A model generated the notes under the pieces. It made no database searches. It saw nothing but the letters and a program-made list of their open reading frames with translations, and was not told the origin of the DNA. The position numbers and the translations under genes are program-made. DNA of 41,484 bases from Ga0074130 sp035565355 (GTDB lineage: Bacteria > Pseudomonadota > Gammaproteobacteria > Burkholderiales > Rhodocyclaceae): the NCBI GenBank assembly GCA_035565355.1, contig DATMSM010000074.1:1-41484 (forward strand). Direction: 5' to 3'. This document shows, one piece after another, positions 24,978 to 32,993 of the stretch; within the stretch, counting starts at the first letter, position 1, and each line of letters opens with the position of its first letter.

Positions 24978-24992
24978 CGGCAATATTTGCCG
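24978..24992. repeat. 15-bp palindrome upstream of fliO
   Basis: CGGCAA, TAT, TTGCCG, about 90 bp before the fliO ATG. It has the same arms as the palindrome upstream of fliF at 16244. The 236-bp fliN-fliO spacer otherwise holds the three hairpins and no promoter I can support. Confidence 0.35.
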
Positions 24993-25082
24993 AAACTCCC
25001 GCCCAAAACCCCTCGTCCTCGCGGCATTGTCCGAGCCTGGCTGGCCGTATCCTGCGCAGCATATCGCCCGTCGAACATCGCC

Positions 25083-25508
25083 ATGCGCACAGCCTCCCTC
25101 GCCCTCATCTCCGCCCTGCCGCTATGCCTGCAGGACGCCCTTGCCCAGACTGCCGCCGCGCCGCCTGCTGCACCGCCGTCCATGGGCAGCAGCTTTCTGC
25201 AGATGCTATTCGGGCTGGCCCTGGTGCTGGGCCTGCTGTTCGCCGGCGTCTGGTTTCTCAAGAAGCTGAGCGGCACCGTCGGCCCGGCTAACGCCATCGC
25301 GCGCGTCGTCAGCGCAACCCCGGTCGGCACGCGCGAGCGTATCGTCATTGTCGAACTGGGGCAGACCTGGCTGGTGCTCGGCGTAACGCCCAGCAGCATC
25401 AACACCTTGGCCGAAATGCCGCGCCAGCCGCTGCCGCCGGGCCATGTCACGCCGCCGCATTTCGGCGACTGGCTGCGCAACGCCATGAATCGCCGCAATG
25501 CGCCCTGA
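25083..25508 (+). CDS. fliO: Flagellar biosynthesis protein FliO
   Basis: 141 aa from ATG25083. The frame is open upstream to 24912, but that part crosses a terminator and lacks FliO-like residues. A signal-like hydrophobic N-terminus ending in DALAQ is followed by a membrane helix (SFLQMLFGLALVLGLLFAGVWFL) and a small cytoplasmic domain with VVSATPVGTRERIVIVELGQTWLVLGV, characteristic of FliO. It assists assembly of the FliP pore. It overlaps fliP by 11 nt. Confidence 0.9.
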   Translation: MRTASLALISALPLCLQDALAQTAAAPPAAPPSMGSSFLQMLFGLALVLGLLFAGVWFLKKLSGTVGPANAIARVVSATPVGTRERIVIVELGQTWLVLGVTPSSINTLAEMPRQPLPPGHVTPPHFGDWLRNAMNRRNAP

Positions 25509-26244
25509 ACGCCTGCTCCGCATTGCCCTGACGCTGACGCTAGCCGGCCTGCCCGCGGTAGCGCTGGCCCAGGCGCTGCCCGCCATCACCAGCACGCCGG
25601 CCCCCGGCGGCGGTACCCAGTGGTCACTGTCCATCCAGACCCTGCTGCTGCTGACCGGCCTGACCTTCATTCCAGCCATCGTGCTGATGATGACGGGCTT
25701 CACCCGCATCATCATCGTGCTCTCGCTGCTGCGTCATGCCCTCGGCACCCAGACCTCGCCGCCCAATCAGGTGCTGGTCGGCCTGGCCCTGTTTCTAACC
25801 TTCTTCGTCATGGCGCCGACCTTCGACCGTGTCTATGTCGAGGCCTATCAGCCCTTGTCCGAAAACAAGATCAGCTTCCAGGAAGCGCTCGACCGCGGCT
25901 CCGTTCCGATGCGCGAGTTCATGCTCAAGCAGACCCGTACCACCGACCTCGAACTATTTACCCGCATCGCCAAGAAACCCCGGCCCGAGACTGCCGAGCA
26001 GGTGCCAATGAGCGTGCTGATCCCGGCCTTTGTCATCTCTGAGCTGAAGACGGCTTTCCAGATCGGCTTCATCATCTTCATTCCTTTCCTCATCATCGAC
26101 ATGGTCGTGGCTTCGGTCCTGATGTCCATGGGCATGATGATGATGTCGCCGGTGATTGTCGCCATGCCGTTCAAGCTCATGCTGTTCGTGCTGGTCGATG
26201 GCTGGAACCTGATCGTCGGCTCCATCGTCCTTAGCTTCGGCTGA
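25498..26244 (+). CDS. fliP: Flagellar export gate protein FliP
   Basis: 248 aa, normal length. A cleavable signal peptide (LLRIALTLTLAGLPAVALAQ) precedes four membrane helices. FliP hallmarks are FTRIIIVLSLLRHALGTQ, a periplasmic loop with MREFMLKQTR, PAFVISELKTAFQIGF and the Met-rich SMGMMMMSPV. FliP pentamers form the core of the flagellar type III export channel with FliQ and FliR. The start lies within fliO, giving coupling. Confidence 0.97.
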   Translation: MRPERLLRIALTLTLAGLPAVALAQALPAITSTPAPGGGTQWSLSIQTLLLLTGLTFIPAIVLMMTGFTRIIIVLSLLRHALGTQTSPPNQVLVGLALFLTFFVMAPTFDRVYVEAYQPLSENKISFQEALDRGSVPMREFMLKQTRTTDLELFTRIAKKPRPETAEQVPMSVLIPAFVISELKTAFQIGFIIFIPFLIIDMVVASVLMSMGMMMMSPVIVAMPFKLMLFVLVDGWNLIVGSIVLSFG

Positions 26245-26267
26245 ACTCACGCCGAGGAGAATAGAAA

Positions 26268-26537
26268 ATGACCCCATCCACCGTCATGGAAATCGGCCGC
26301 CAGGCCCTCGAAGTCACCCTGATGATTGCCGCGCCGCTGTTCATCGCGGCGCTGGCGACCGGCCTCTTGGTCAGTATCTTCCAGGCCGCTACCTCGATCA
26401 ACGAGGCCACGCTATCCTTCGTACCCAAGCTGGTGGTGACCTTTCTGGTCCTGCTGCTGGGAGGGCCTTGGATGCTCGCCGTCATCACCGACTACATGCG
26501 GCGCCTGTTCGAGTCCATACCCAGCCTGATCGGCTAG
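26268..26537 (+). CDS. fliQ: Flagellar export gate protein FliQ
   Basis: 89 aa with two membrane helices. The sequence MEIGRQALEVTLMIAAPLF, then TSINEATLSFVPKLVVT and GPWMLAVITDY matches the FliQ/SctS family closely. GAGGAG precedes the ATG. It forms part of the FliPQR export gate and lies 20 bp before fliR. Confidence 0.97.
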   Translation: MTPSTVMEIGRQALEVTLMIAAPLFIAALATGLLVSIFQAATSINEATLSFVPKLVVTFLVLLLGGPWMLAVITDYMRRLFESIPSLIG

Positions 26538-26557
26538 CATCCGCGCGGCGGCGCAGT

Positions 26558-27355
26558 ATGGACCCCATCATTACCGTCACATCGGCCCAGCTCGACGCCT
26601 GGATTCTTGCCTACATGATCCCGATGGCGCGCATCCTCGGCGTCATGGCCACCGCGCCCATCTTCAACAACGACGGCATGAGCATGCGCACCCGCCTGAT
26701 CTGCGGCCTCGCCATTGCCATGGCGCTGGCGCCGGTGCTGCCGCCGATGCCACGGATACCCGCCGACTCATGGCAGGCGCTGTTCGTACTGATGCAGGAA
26801 ATGCTGATCGGCACCCTGATGGGCTTCAGCATCCGCGTCGCCTTTGCTGCCATCAACGTCGCCGGCGACCTGGCCGGCATGCAGATGGGCTTGTCTTTCG
26901 CCGTGCTCTACGACCCCCAGACCGCGGGCCAGACCCCGGTCATCACCAACTTCCTCTCGCTTATCACCACCCTGACCTTTCTGGCCGTCAACGGACATCT
27001 GCTCATCATTCAGCTACTCGCGGAAAGTTACGAGCTACTGCCGGTATCGACCAGCCCTTTTGCCGCGGACAGCCTGCGCACCCTGGTTGCCTCCGGCTCG
27101 GTAGCATTCTCGCTGGGTCTCATGATTGCCATGCCCATCATCGCGGCGCTGCTGATTGCCAATATCGGCCTCGGCGTGCTGACCCGTGTTGCGCCGACGC
27201 TGAACCTGTTCGCCATCGGCTTCGTGGTCACCATCATTGCCGGCTTCATCATGCTCACCTTCGCCCTGCCCTATATCGGCGCGGCCCTGCAGCGGCTCTT
27301 CGAGCTCGCCTTCCTCAATCTCGGCTATTTTCTGCAGGCCGCGCGCATGCAATAA
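26558..27355 (+). CDS. fliR: Flagellar export gate protein FliR
   Basis: 265 aa from ATG26558. An in-frame start at 26468 lies inside fliQ and adds unrelated residues. About six membrane helices. FliR features are MARILGVMATAPIFNN, the GFSIRVAFAAINVAGDLAGMQMG-type segment and NLFAIGFVVTIIAGF. It caps the FliPQR gate. It is the last gene of the flagellar cluster here; flhB and flhA are not in the window. A bidirectional terminator begins at its stop codon. Confidence 0.96.
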   Translation: MDPIITVTSAQLDAWILAYMIPMARILGVMATAPIFNNDGMSMRTRLICGLAIAMALAPVLPPMPRIPADSWQALFVLMQEMLIGTLMGFSIRVAFAAINVAGDLAGMQMGLSFAVLYDPQTAGQTPVITNFLSLITTLTFLAVNGHLLIIQLLAESYELLPVSTSPFAADSLRTLVASGSVAFSLGLMIAMPIIAALLIANIGLGVLTRVAPTLNLFAIGFVVTIIAGFIMLTFALPYIGAALQRLFELAFLNLGYFLQAARMQ

Positions 27356-27381
27356 AAAACGCCGCACCAGGCGGCGTTTTT
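27355..27381. terminator. Bidirectional intrinsic terminator between fliR and the GlcG-like gene
   Basis: An 11-bp stem, AAAAACGCCGC with GCGGCGTTTTT, loop ACCAG. The A-run and T-run flank the GC core on both sides, so it can end transcripts from fliR and from the convergent minus-strand gene. Confidence 0.88.
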
Positions 27382-27397
27382 CAAGGGACAAAGCGCT

Positions 27398-27811
27398 TCA
27401 GGCAGTAAGCGCGGCGATGCCGGCGCGGGCAGTTTCCGCATCCTGCTCCGACTTGACGCCGGACACGCCGACCGCGCCGATGCAATGCCCATCCACGACG
27501 ATGGGCACGCCGCCTTCGAGCAGGCCGCTGACCGGCGCCGACAGGAAGGCAGTGCGGCCCTGATTGATCATGGTCTCGTAGAAGCCGGACTCGCGGCGCG
27601 ACAAGGCCGCGACGCGTGCCTTCTCGGCGGCGATCTGCCCGCCGAGCGGAGCACAGCCGTCGAGACGCAGCGATGCCAGCGGCGTGCCGGTCTCGTCCAC
27701 CACGATAATGGCGACGGCCCACTGGTTCTTGATCGCATGCGCTTCGGCCGCCGCCAGAATGACCTTGGCGTCGGCGAGGCGCAGGTAAGGCCTGCTCGGC
27801 AAACCGCTCAT
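27398..27811 (-). CDS. GlcG/HbpS family (DUF336) protein
   Basis: 137 aa from ATG27811, whose ATGA overlaps the FKBP stop; a longer frame to 27958 only reads into the FKBP gene. Recognised by LADAKVILAAAEAHA, VAIIVVDETGTPLASLRLDGC, EKARVAALSRRES and the C-terminal GGVPIVVDGHCIGAVGVSG. The family includes the haem-binding sensor HbpS and GlcG of glycolate loci, and its exact role is often unknown. There is no signal peptide, so it is probably cytosolic here. Coupling to a prolyl isomerase is unusual. No catalytic claim is made. Confidence 0.85.
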   Translation of the reverse strand: MSGLPSRPYLRLADAKVILAAAEAHAIKNQWAVAIIVVDETGTPLASLRLDGCAPLGGQIAAEKARVAALSRRESGFYETMINQGRTAFLSAPVSGLLEGGVPIVVDGHCIGAVGVSGVKSEQDAETARAGIAALTA

Positions 27812-28476
27812 GCCAGCCCCAGCAGTTCGACTTCGAACACCAGCGTGGCATTCGGCGGGATCACGCCGCCGGCGCCGCGCGCACCATAGCCCAGCTTGGC
27901 CGGGATGGTGAGCTTGCGCTTGCCGCCGATCTTCATGCCCTGCACACCCTCGTCCCAACCGCGGATCACCTGACCGCGCCCGAGTGCAAACTCGAAAGGC
28001 TGGTCACGATCCTTGCTCGAATCGAACTTGGTGCCGTTGGTCAGCCAACCGGTGTAATGCACGGTCACCGTATGGCCGGCCGCGGCAACAGCACCGTCAC
28101 CCTCGACCAGATCCTCGATTTCCAGGGCCACTTCGTCCTGCGGCAACAGTTCGATCTCGAACACCAGCGTGGCGTTAGGCGGAATCACGCCGCCGGCGCC
28201 GCGCGCGCCATAGCCCAGTTCCGCAGGGATGGTGAGCTTGCGCTTGCCGCCGACCTTCATGCCCTGCACCCCCTCGTCCCAGCCACGGATCACCTGGCCG
28301 CGGCCGAGGCCGAACTCGAAAGGCTCATTGCGGTCCTTGCTCGAATCGAACTTGGTGCCGTCGGTCAGCCAACCGGTGTAATGGACGGAAACGGTCTGGC
28401 CGGCGGCGGCAACGGCGCCGCTGCCTTCGACCAGATCCTCGATGATCAGGCCGTTGGGGGTCGTGGTGGTGCTCAT
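27808..28476 (-). CDS. Tandem double-domain FKBP-type peptidyl-prolyl isomerase
   Basis: 222 aa with two FKBP domains at about residues 12-111 and 120-219, repeating with a period of 108 aa. I count 10 differences over 100 aligned residues. Each copy keeps VHYTGWL, the active-site KFDSSKDR, GQVIRGWDEGV and LGYGARGAGGVIPPNATL, so both should be active. There is no signal peptide, hence a cytosolic folding helper. Most bacterial small FKBPs have a single such domain. The ATG is preceded by AAGGAG, but that Shine-Dalgarno is buried in a hairpin at 28481-28500. The GlcG-like gene overlaps its 3' end by 4 nt. Confidence 0.94.
   Translation of the reverse strand: MSTTTTPNGLIIEDLVEGSGAVAAAGQTVSVHYTGWLTDGTKFDSSKDRNEPFEFGLGRGQVIRGWDEGVQGMKVGGKRKLTIPAELGYGARGAGGVIPPNATLVFEIELLPQDEVALEIEDLVEGDGAVAAAGHTVTVHYTGWLTNGTKFDSSKDRDQPFEFALGRGQVIRGWDEGVQGMKIGGKRKLTIPAKLGYGARGAGGVIPPNATLVFEVELLGLA
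27820..28443 (-). repeat. Tandem intragenic duplication of the FKBP domain
   Basis: Units at 28144-28443 and 27820-28119, offset 324 bp, stay in frame and very similar at both DNA and protein level. This indicates a recent in-frame duplication or ongoing gene conversion. Confidence 0.88.
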
Positions 28477-28480
28477 GAAG

Positions 28481-28500
28481 TGCTCCTTGAAAAAGGAGCA
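28481..28500 (-). promoter_or_regulatory. Hairpin sequestering the FKBP Shine-Dalgarno
   Basis: On the mRNA (minus) strand: TGCTCCTT, loop TTTC, AAGGAGCA. The AAGGAG ribosome site, six bases before the ATG, is fully paired in an 8-bp perfect stem. This is the arrangement of RNA thermometers and translational switches, and would fit a folding helper; function is inference. Confidence 0.45.
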
Positions 28501-28513
28501 TTATGCCCTGAGA

Positions 28514-28539
28514 GCCGGGCCTGAGTCGTCCGGCCCGGC
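28514..28539 (-). terminator. G/C-rich hairpin after the GGDEF-EAL gene
   Basis: GCCGGGCC, ten-base loop, GGCCCGGC, lying 11 bp beyond the stop of the minus-strand GGDEF-EAL gene. There is no T-run, so termination is possible but weakly supported. Confidence 0.35.
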
Positions 28540-28549
28540 GCTGCCGGCC

Positions 28550-31177
28550 TCAGGCAGCTACGCCGGCCTGGCTGAATTGCTGACCGAACAGGGCCGGCAC
28601 CTGATCCGCCGGCAGGGGCCGGGAGAACAGATAGCCTTGGAAGCGGGTACAGCGATGGCGGACTAGAAGCTCCAGTTGCTCCTCCGTCTCCACCCCTTCG
28701 GCCACGCTTTCCAGGCCCAGGTTGTGGGCCAGGCTGAGGATGGCCGCAACGATGGATTCGTCGTCGCGGCTGACGCACAGGTCGCGCACGAAGCTCTGGT
28801 CGATCTTGAGCTTGTGTACCGGGAAGCGGCGCAGATGCGAGAGGCTGGAATAACCGGTGCCGAAATCGTCGATGGCAACTCTGACCCCCATGGCGACAAG
28901 CTGGCGTAGCTTCTCGGTGACCTCCTCGATATCGTGCATGAGTGCAGACTCGGTGATCTCGAGCTCCAGCAGATGCGCAGGCTGGCCGCTGTCACGCAAG
29001 ACATTGCGCACGCTGTCGACCAGGCCGCGATGGCGGAACTGGCGCGGCGAGAGATTCACGGCGATGGGCAGAAAGGGCAGGCCCGCCTGCTGCCACTCGC
29101 GATTCTGACGCATGGCCTCGGCCAGCACCCATTCACCCAGGGGGATGATGAGCCCGGCCTCCTCCGCCACCGGAATGAAGTCGGCCGGCGAAACCATGCC
29201 ATGGATCGGATCATGCCAGCGCACCAGCGCCTCGAAGCCGCTGATGGCGCGGGTGTGATGGTCGATCACCGGCTGGTAATGCAGGAAAAACTGCTGTTCG
29301 TCGAGCGCCACGCGCAAACGCTGTTCGGTATTGAAGAAGTGCGTCGCACGCTCGTTCATGCGTGCAGCGAAGAACTGGTAATTGTTCCTGCCCTCGGCCT
29401 TGGCGTGATACATGGCCGTATCGGCGTTCTTCATCAGTGTGTAGGCATCGTTACCGTCGTCCGGGAACAGGCTGATGCCGATGGAAGGCGTGATGCGCAA
29501 CTCATGGCCCTGGATGGATACGGCCGGCGTCAGTGCGTCCAGCATCTTGTCAGCCACGCGCTGGGCGTCTTCGACCATGAGCATGTCGGGCAACACAATG
29601 ACGAACTCGTCGCCGCCCAGGCGCGACACGGTGTCGGCGGCACGCACCACCGCCTGCAGGCGCAGCGCCACGGTTTTCAACAGTTCATCGCCAACATCGT
29701 GGCCTAGGGTGTCGTTGATGCTCTTGAAACGATCCAGGTCGACGAACATCACGGCGACGCGATGCCCGTTGCGCTCCGCCTGGGCGAGCACCTGCGCCAG
29801 ACGGTCATGCAAAAGCGCTCGATTGGGCAGACCGGTCAGCGCGTCGTGGTGGGCGATGTGCCAGATCCGCTGCTCGGCCCGGATGCGTTCGAACACTTCT
29901 TCCTGCAACTGGCTGTTGGCCTGCGCCAGCTCGGCGGTGCGCTCGATCACGCGATGTTCGAGCAGATCATGCGCCTGCGCCAGCGCCTCCTGGACTTGGC
30001 GGCGCTCGGTGATGTCCTCGACGATCCAGACACTTTCGACGCTATCCGATTTGCCGCTGCTAACGCGTCTGCCCGTGGTACGCACCCAGATCGGCTGACC
30101 CGACGCATGCCGCAGCCGGATCTCGCCGACATAGACTTCGTCCGTCTGAATGGCATCGGTATAACGCTGCGGATGCGCGTCGTAGTCGTCCTCGTTGAAG
30201 TAAAAGATACGTGTCGACTGACCGATCAGATTTTCAACAGGGTAGCCGCAGATCTCAGCCAGCTTGCTGTTACAACGCTGCAAGACCCGGTCACGCAGCA
30301 CCATGATACCCACGGCCGCGTTCTCGAAAATCATGTTCTGTTCGTCCAGCGCCTGCTGGGTTCGCACGGCGGCGATCTTCTGCTCCGTAATATCCTCGAC
30401 TAGCCACACCGAGCCAGCCTCGACCTGGAGCGGATCGAAGGCACGGCCACTGATACGTGCCCAGAAAGGCTGTCCGTTACGGCGTCGCAACTGCTGCTCA
30501 TGACGAGAGGTACTGCCGGTATGCAGCGCCGAACGGAAAGTCTGGCGCGCGGCGGCGAACTCGTCATCGCTTGGAAACAGGGTGCGTACCGAAGCACCAA
30601 CCAGGGAACCCGGCGCCTGCGCGAGCATCTCCTCAAGCCGGCCGTTGCAGCGGAACACATGGCCGTAGCGCACCACGGCGATGCCAATCAGCGCGGACTC
30701 GAAAATACTGACCAGCTCCGCGGTCGACTGGCGCAAGGCATCCTGCACCATGCGCTCATCGCCGACATCCTCCATGATCCAGATCGTGCCCTCGTTGGGG
30801 CTGCTCGGATCAATGGCCTTGGCGGATACCTTGCACCAGAACAGGCTGCCATCCTTGCGGCGCATTTCCATCTCGCCGCGATAGGAAAGGCCGCGGGCGA
30901 GGGTGGGCCCCACCTCCTCGGCCAGGGCGTCGTAGACCGCATCCGAAGGATATATGGCCCGACCCGGCAAGCCGATGAACTCGGCCAGGGGATAGCCGAA
31001 CATCTCGGCACACAAGGCATTGCACCGCACCAGCAGGCGGTTGCGCGTGAACAGGATGCCGACCGTCGCATTGTCGAGAATCGCCTGCAACTCAAGCAGG
31101 CTTTCCGACACGGCGCGACGACGCTCGACGCGCGGCGCGCCGAAGCCCGTCAGCATCTGTGCGGGTGAATCAGACAC
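28550..31177 (-). CDS. PAS-PAS-PAS-GGDEF-EAL cyclic-di-GMP enzyme
   Basis: 875 aa starting with GTG after a G-rich stretch. Three PAS/PAC modules occupy about 25-145, 150-270 and 275-395; each PAC ends in a (I/L)VED(I/V) motif. A coiled coil (about 395-435) leads to GGDEF (about 440-605) with an intact GGDEF at 521-525 and an inhibitory I-site RAAD at 512-515. The EAL domain (about 615-870) has EAL at 649-651, ITESALMHD and DDFGTGYSSL. Both catalytic sites look intact, so it could make or degrade c-di-GMP in response to a PAS-sensed cue. There are no membrane segments. It lies 32 bp after a dehydrogenase gene on the same strand. Confidence 0.93.
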   Translation of the reverse strand: MSDSPAQMLTGFGAPRVERRRAVSESLLELQAILDNATVGILFTRNRLLVRCNALCAEMFGYPLAEFIGLPGRAIYPSDAVYDALAEEVGPTLARGLSYRGEMEMRRKDGSLFWCKVSAKAIDPSSPNEGTIWIMEDVGDERMVQDALRQSTAELVSIFESALIGIAVVRYGHVFRCNGRLEEMLAQAPGSLVGASVRTLFPSDDEFAAARQTFRSALHTGSTSRHEQQLRRRNGQPFWARISGRAFDPLQVEAGSVWLVEDITEQKIAAVRTQQALDEQNMIFENAAVGIMVLRDRVLQRCNSKLAEICGYPVENLIGQSTRIFYFNEDDYDAHPQRYTDAIQTDEVYVGEIRLRHASGQPIWVRTTGRRVSSGKSDSVESVWIVEDITERRQVQEALAQAHDLLEHRVIERTAELAQANSQLQEEVFERIRAEQRIWHIAHHDALTGLPNRALLHDRLAQVLAQAERNGHRVAVMFVDLDRFKSINDTLGHDVGDELLKTVALRLQAVVRAADTVSRLGGDEFVIVLPDMLMVEDAQRVADKMLDALTPAVSIQGHELRITPSIGISLFPDDGNDAYTLMKNADTAMYHAKAEGRNNYQFFAARMNERATHFFNTEQRLRVALDEQQFFLHYQPVIDHHTRAISGFEALVRWHDPIHGMVSPADFIPVAEEAGLIIPLGEWVLAEAMRQNREWQQAGLPFLPIAVNLSPRQFRHRGLVDSVRNVLRDSGQPAHLLELEITESALMHDIEEVTEKLRQLVAMGVRVAIDDFGTGYSSLSHLRRFPVHKLKIDQSFVRDLCVSRDDESIVAAILSLAHNLGLESVAEGVETEEQLELLVRHRCTRFQGYLFSRPLPADQVPALFGQQFSQAGVAA

Positions 31178-31209
31178 TCACCACCCCCCCCTTGCGGCTC
31201 TCCGCCGGT

Positions 31210-32088
31210 TTAGTTCTGGTAACGCTCCAGTACGCGCAAAAGGCTGGAGGTATCTTCCTTACCCCAGCCCAATGCCATCAAGCCGTTCAACTGCTGCCAG
31301 ACCTGGGTCGAAATGGGCAGCGGCGCACCGGCGCGCGCAGCTTCGTCCATGATCAGGGCGTAATCCTTGTGGTGCAGCCGCGCTTCGATGCCGGCAGCGA
31401 AATCGCGCCGCGCCATCTTGTCGCCGAAGAAATCTAGCACACGCGAGCCGGCCGAGCCGTTTTGCAGCGCGCCCATGACCCTGGCGAAGTCTACATTGTT
31501 GGCTGCGGCCAAATGGGCGGCCTCGGCCACGGCCTCAATTGCCGCCACCATGACCATTTGATTACAGGCCTTGGTGATCTGGCCGGCGCCGGTGGGGCCG
31601 ACGTGGAGAACGGTCTTGCCCATCAAGTCGAACAAAGGTTTGATGCGGGCAAACACCTCCGCCTTGCCGCCGGCCATGATGGCCAGCGTGGCGTTCTGCG
31701 CGCCCATGCCGCCACCGGACACCGGTGCATCGAGAAACTCGACGCCACGAATCGCCAGATGGCCGGCGATCTTGCGTGCCATGGTCGGTGCGATGGTGCT
31801 CATGTCCACCAGCACGCTGCCGCGCGCAAAACCGTGAATCAGGCCGCCATCGTTACCATGGCCCAAGGCCACGTTTTCCACGTCGCTGCTGGCGGTAATC
31901 ATGGTGAACACAACTTCGCAATGCTGCGCCAGCTCTGTCGGCGAATTGCGGAAGGTCGCGCCCGCCGCAATCACCTCGGCGGCGCTGGCTTCGCGCCGTG
32001 CCCACACCGAAACCGCGTGACCGCCCTTGAGCAGGTGCTGCGCCATCGGGTTGCCCATGACGCCGAGACCGATAAAACCTATTTTCAT
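31210..32088 (-). CDS. Beta-hydroxyacid dehydrogenase (tartronate semialdehyde reductase / 3-hydroxyisobutyrate dehydrogenase family)
   Basis: 292 aa. The Rossmann motif GLGVMGNPMAQHL is at the N-terminus, followed by VFTMI, LVDMSTI, the substrate-binding DAPVSGGGMGA and the catalytic-lysine segment GAGQITKACNQM. This is the classical beta-HAD pattern, reducing or oxidising short 2- or 3-hydroxyacids with NAD(P). The exact substrate cannot be read. Its ATG overlaps the stop of the upstream paralogue by 4 nt. It is one of two tandem, clearly diverged paralogues. Confidence 0.9.
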   Translation of the reverse strand: MKIGFIGLGVMGNPMAQHLLKGGHAVSVWARREASAAEVIAAGATFRNSPTELAQHCEVVFTMITASSDVENVALGHGNDGGLIHGFARGSVLVDMSTIAPTMARKIAGHLAIRGVEFLDAPVSGGGMGAQNATLAIMAGGKAEVFARIKPLFDLMGKTVLHVGPTGAGQITKACNQMVMVAAIEAVAEAAHLAAANNVDFARVMGALQNGSAGSRVLDFFGDKMARRDFAAGIEARLHHKDYALIMDEAARAGAPLPISTQVWQQLNGLMALGWGKEDTSSLLRVLERYQN

Positions 32089-32978
32089 TGCGCGGCCTCC
32101 AGATCGACACCGCTCATCTGCTCGAACAGCTTCAGCATCGCCGTCGTGTCCTCTTCGCCGCGGCCGCTGCCAACCATGCCGTTATAGAGTTGCAGCGCCG
32201 CCGCTGCCGTCGGCAGCGACAGGTGCTGGGCGTGGGCAGCATCCATGACGATTCGCAGGTCCTTCTGGTGCATCCAGGCCTTGAAGCCGGGCACGAAACT
32301 TCGTTCGATCATGCGCTGACCGTGCAGCTCAAGTATCTTGCTGGCAGCGAAGCCACCCAGCAGCACCTCGCGCATGCTCTTCGCGTCGACGCCGGTCTTG
32401 TGGGCAAAGTTGATGGCCTCGGCCACGGCACAGACACCAACGCCGGTAATGATCTGATTGCAGGCCTTGGCCACTTGCCCGGCGCCGCTGCCGCCGATCA
32501 GGGTGACGGACTTGCCAAGCAGATCCAGCAGGGGCTTTACGCGGTCAAAAACATGTTGCTCGCCACCGACCATGATGGTGAGCTGGGCATTGATGGCACC
32601 GGCCTCTCCACCCGACACCGGCGCGTCGAGAAAATCGATGCCGCGCTCGAACAGCGCCGCCGCCACCTCGCGTGCCGTTTCCGGCGCAATGGTGCTCATA
32701 TCGACTACGATCAGGCCCGGCTTGCCGCCTTCGCCGACACCGTTCTCGCCGAGAATCACCTGATGCACGTCGGGAGAGTCGGCGACCATGGTGAAAACAA
32801 TCTCGCTGGCGGCGGCCACCGCCGCGGCAGAGTCATGCACCGTATAGCTGGGCGACTTGGCGATTTCAGCAAGCGCCTGCGGGCGGCGCGACCAGACATG
32901 CAACGCATGTCCTGCCTTGGCGAGATTGCGCGCCATGGGCGCGCCCATCAGGCCGAGACCGATAAAACCGATATTCAT
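32085..32978 (-). CDS. Beta-hydroxyacid dehydrogenase, second paralogue
   Basis: 297 aa. Same family as its neighbour: GLGLMGAPMARNL cofactor motif, VFTMV, VVDMSTIAPETAREV, DAPVSGGEAGA, and GAGQVAKACNQI with the catalytic lysine. AAGGA lies five bases before the ATG. It lies 15 bp after the DUF4202 gene and 4-nt overlaps the next dehydrogenase, so the three form an operon. The paralogues differ clearly in sequence, so different substrates or a heteromeric pair are possible. Confidence 0.9.
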   Translation of the reverse strand: MNIGFIGLGLMGAPMARNLAKAGHALHVWSRRPQALAEIAKSPSYTVHDSAAAVAAASEIVFTMVADSPDVHQVILGENGVGEGGKPGLIVVDMSTIAPETAREVAAALFERGIDFLDAPVSGGEAGAINAQLTIMVGGEQHVFDRVKPLLDLLGKSVTLIGGSGAGQVAKACNQIITGVGVCAVAEAINFAHKTGVDAKSMREVLLGGFAASKILELHGQRMIERSFVPGFKAWMHQKDLRIVMDAAHAQHLSLPTAAAALQLYNGMVGSGRGEEDTTAMLKLFEQMSGVDLEAAQ

Positions 32979-32993
32979 GGAGGTCCTTGTTGT

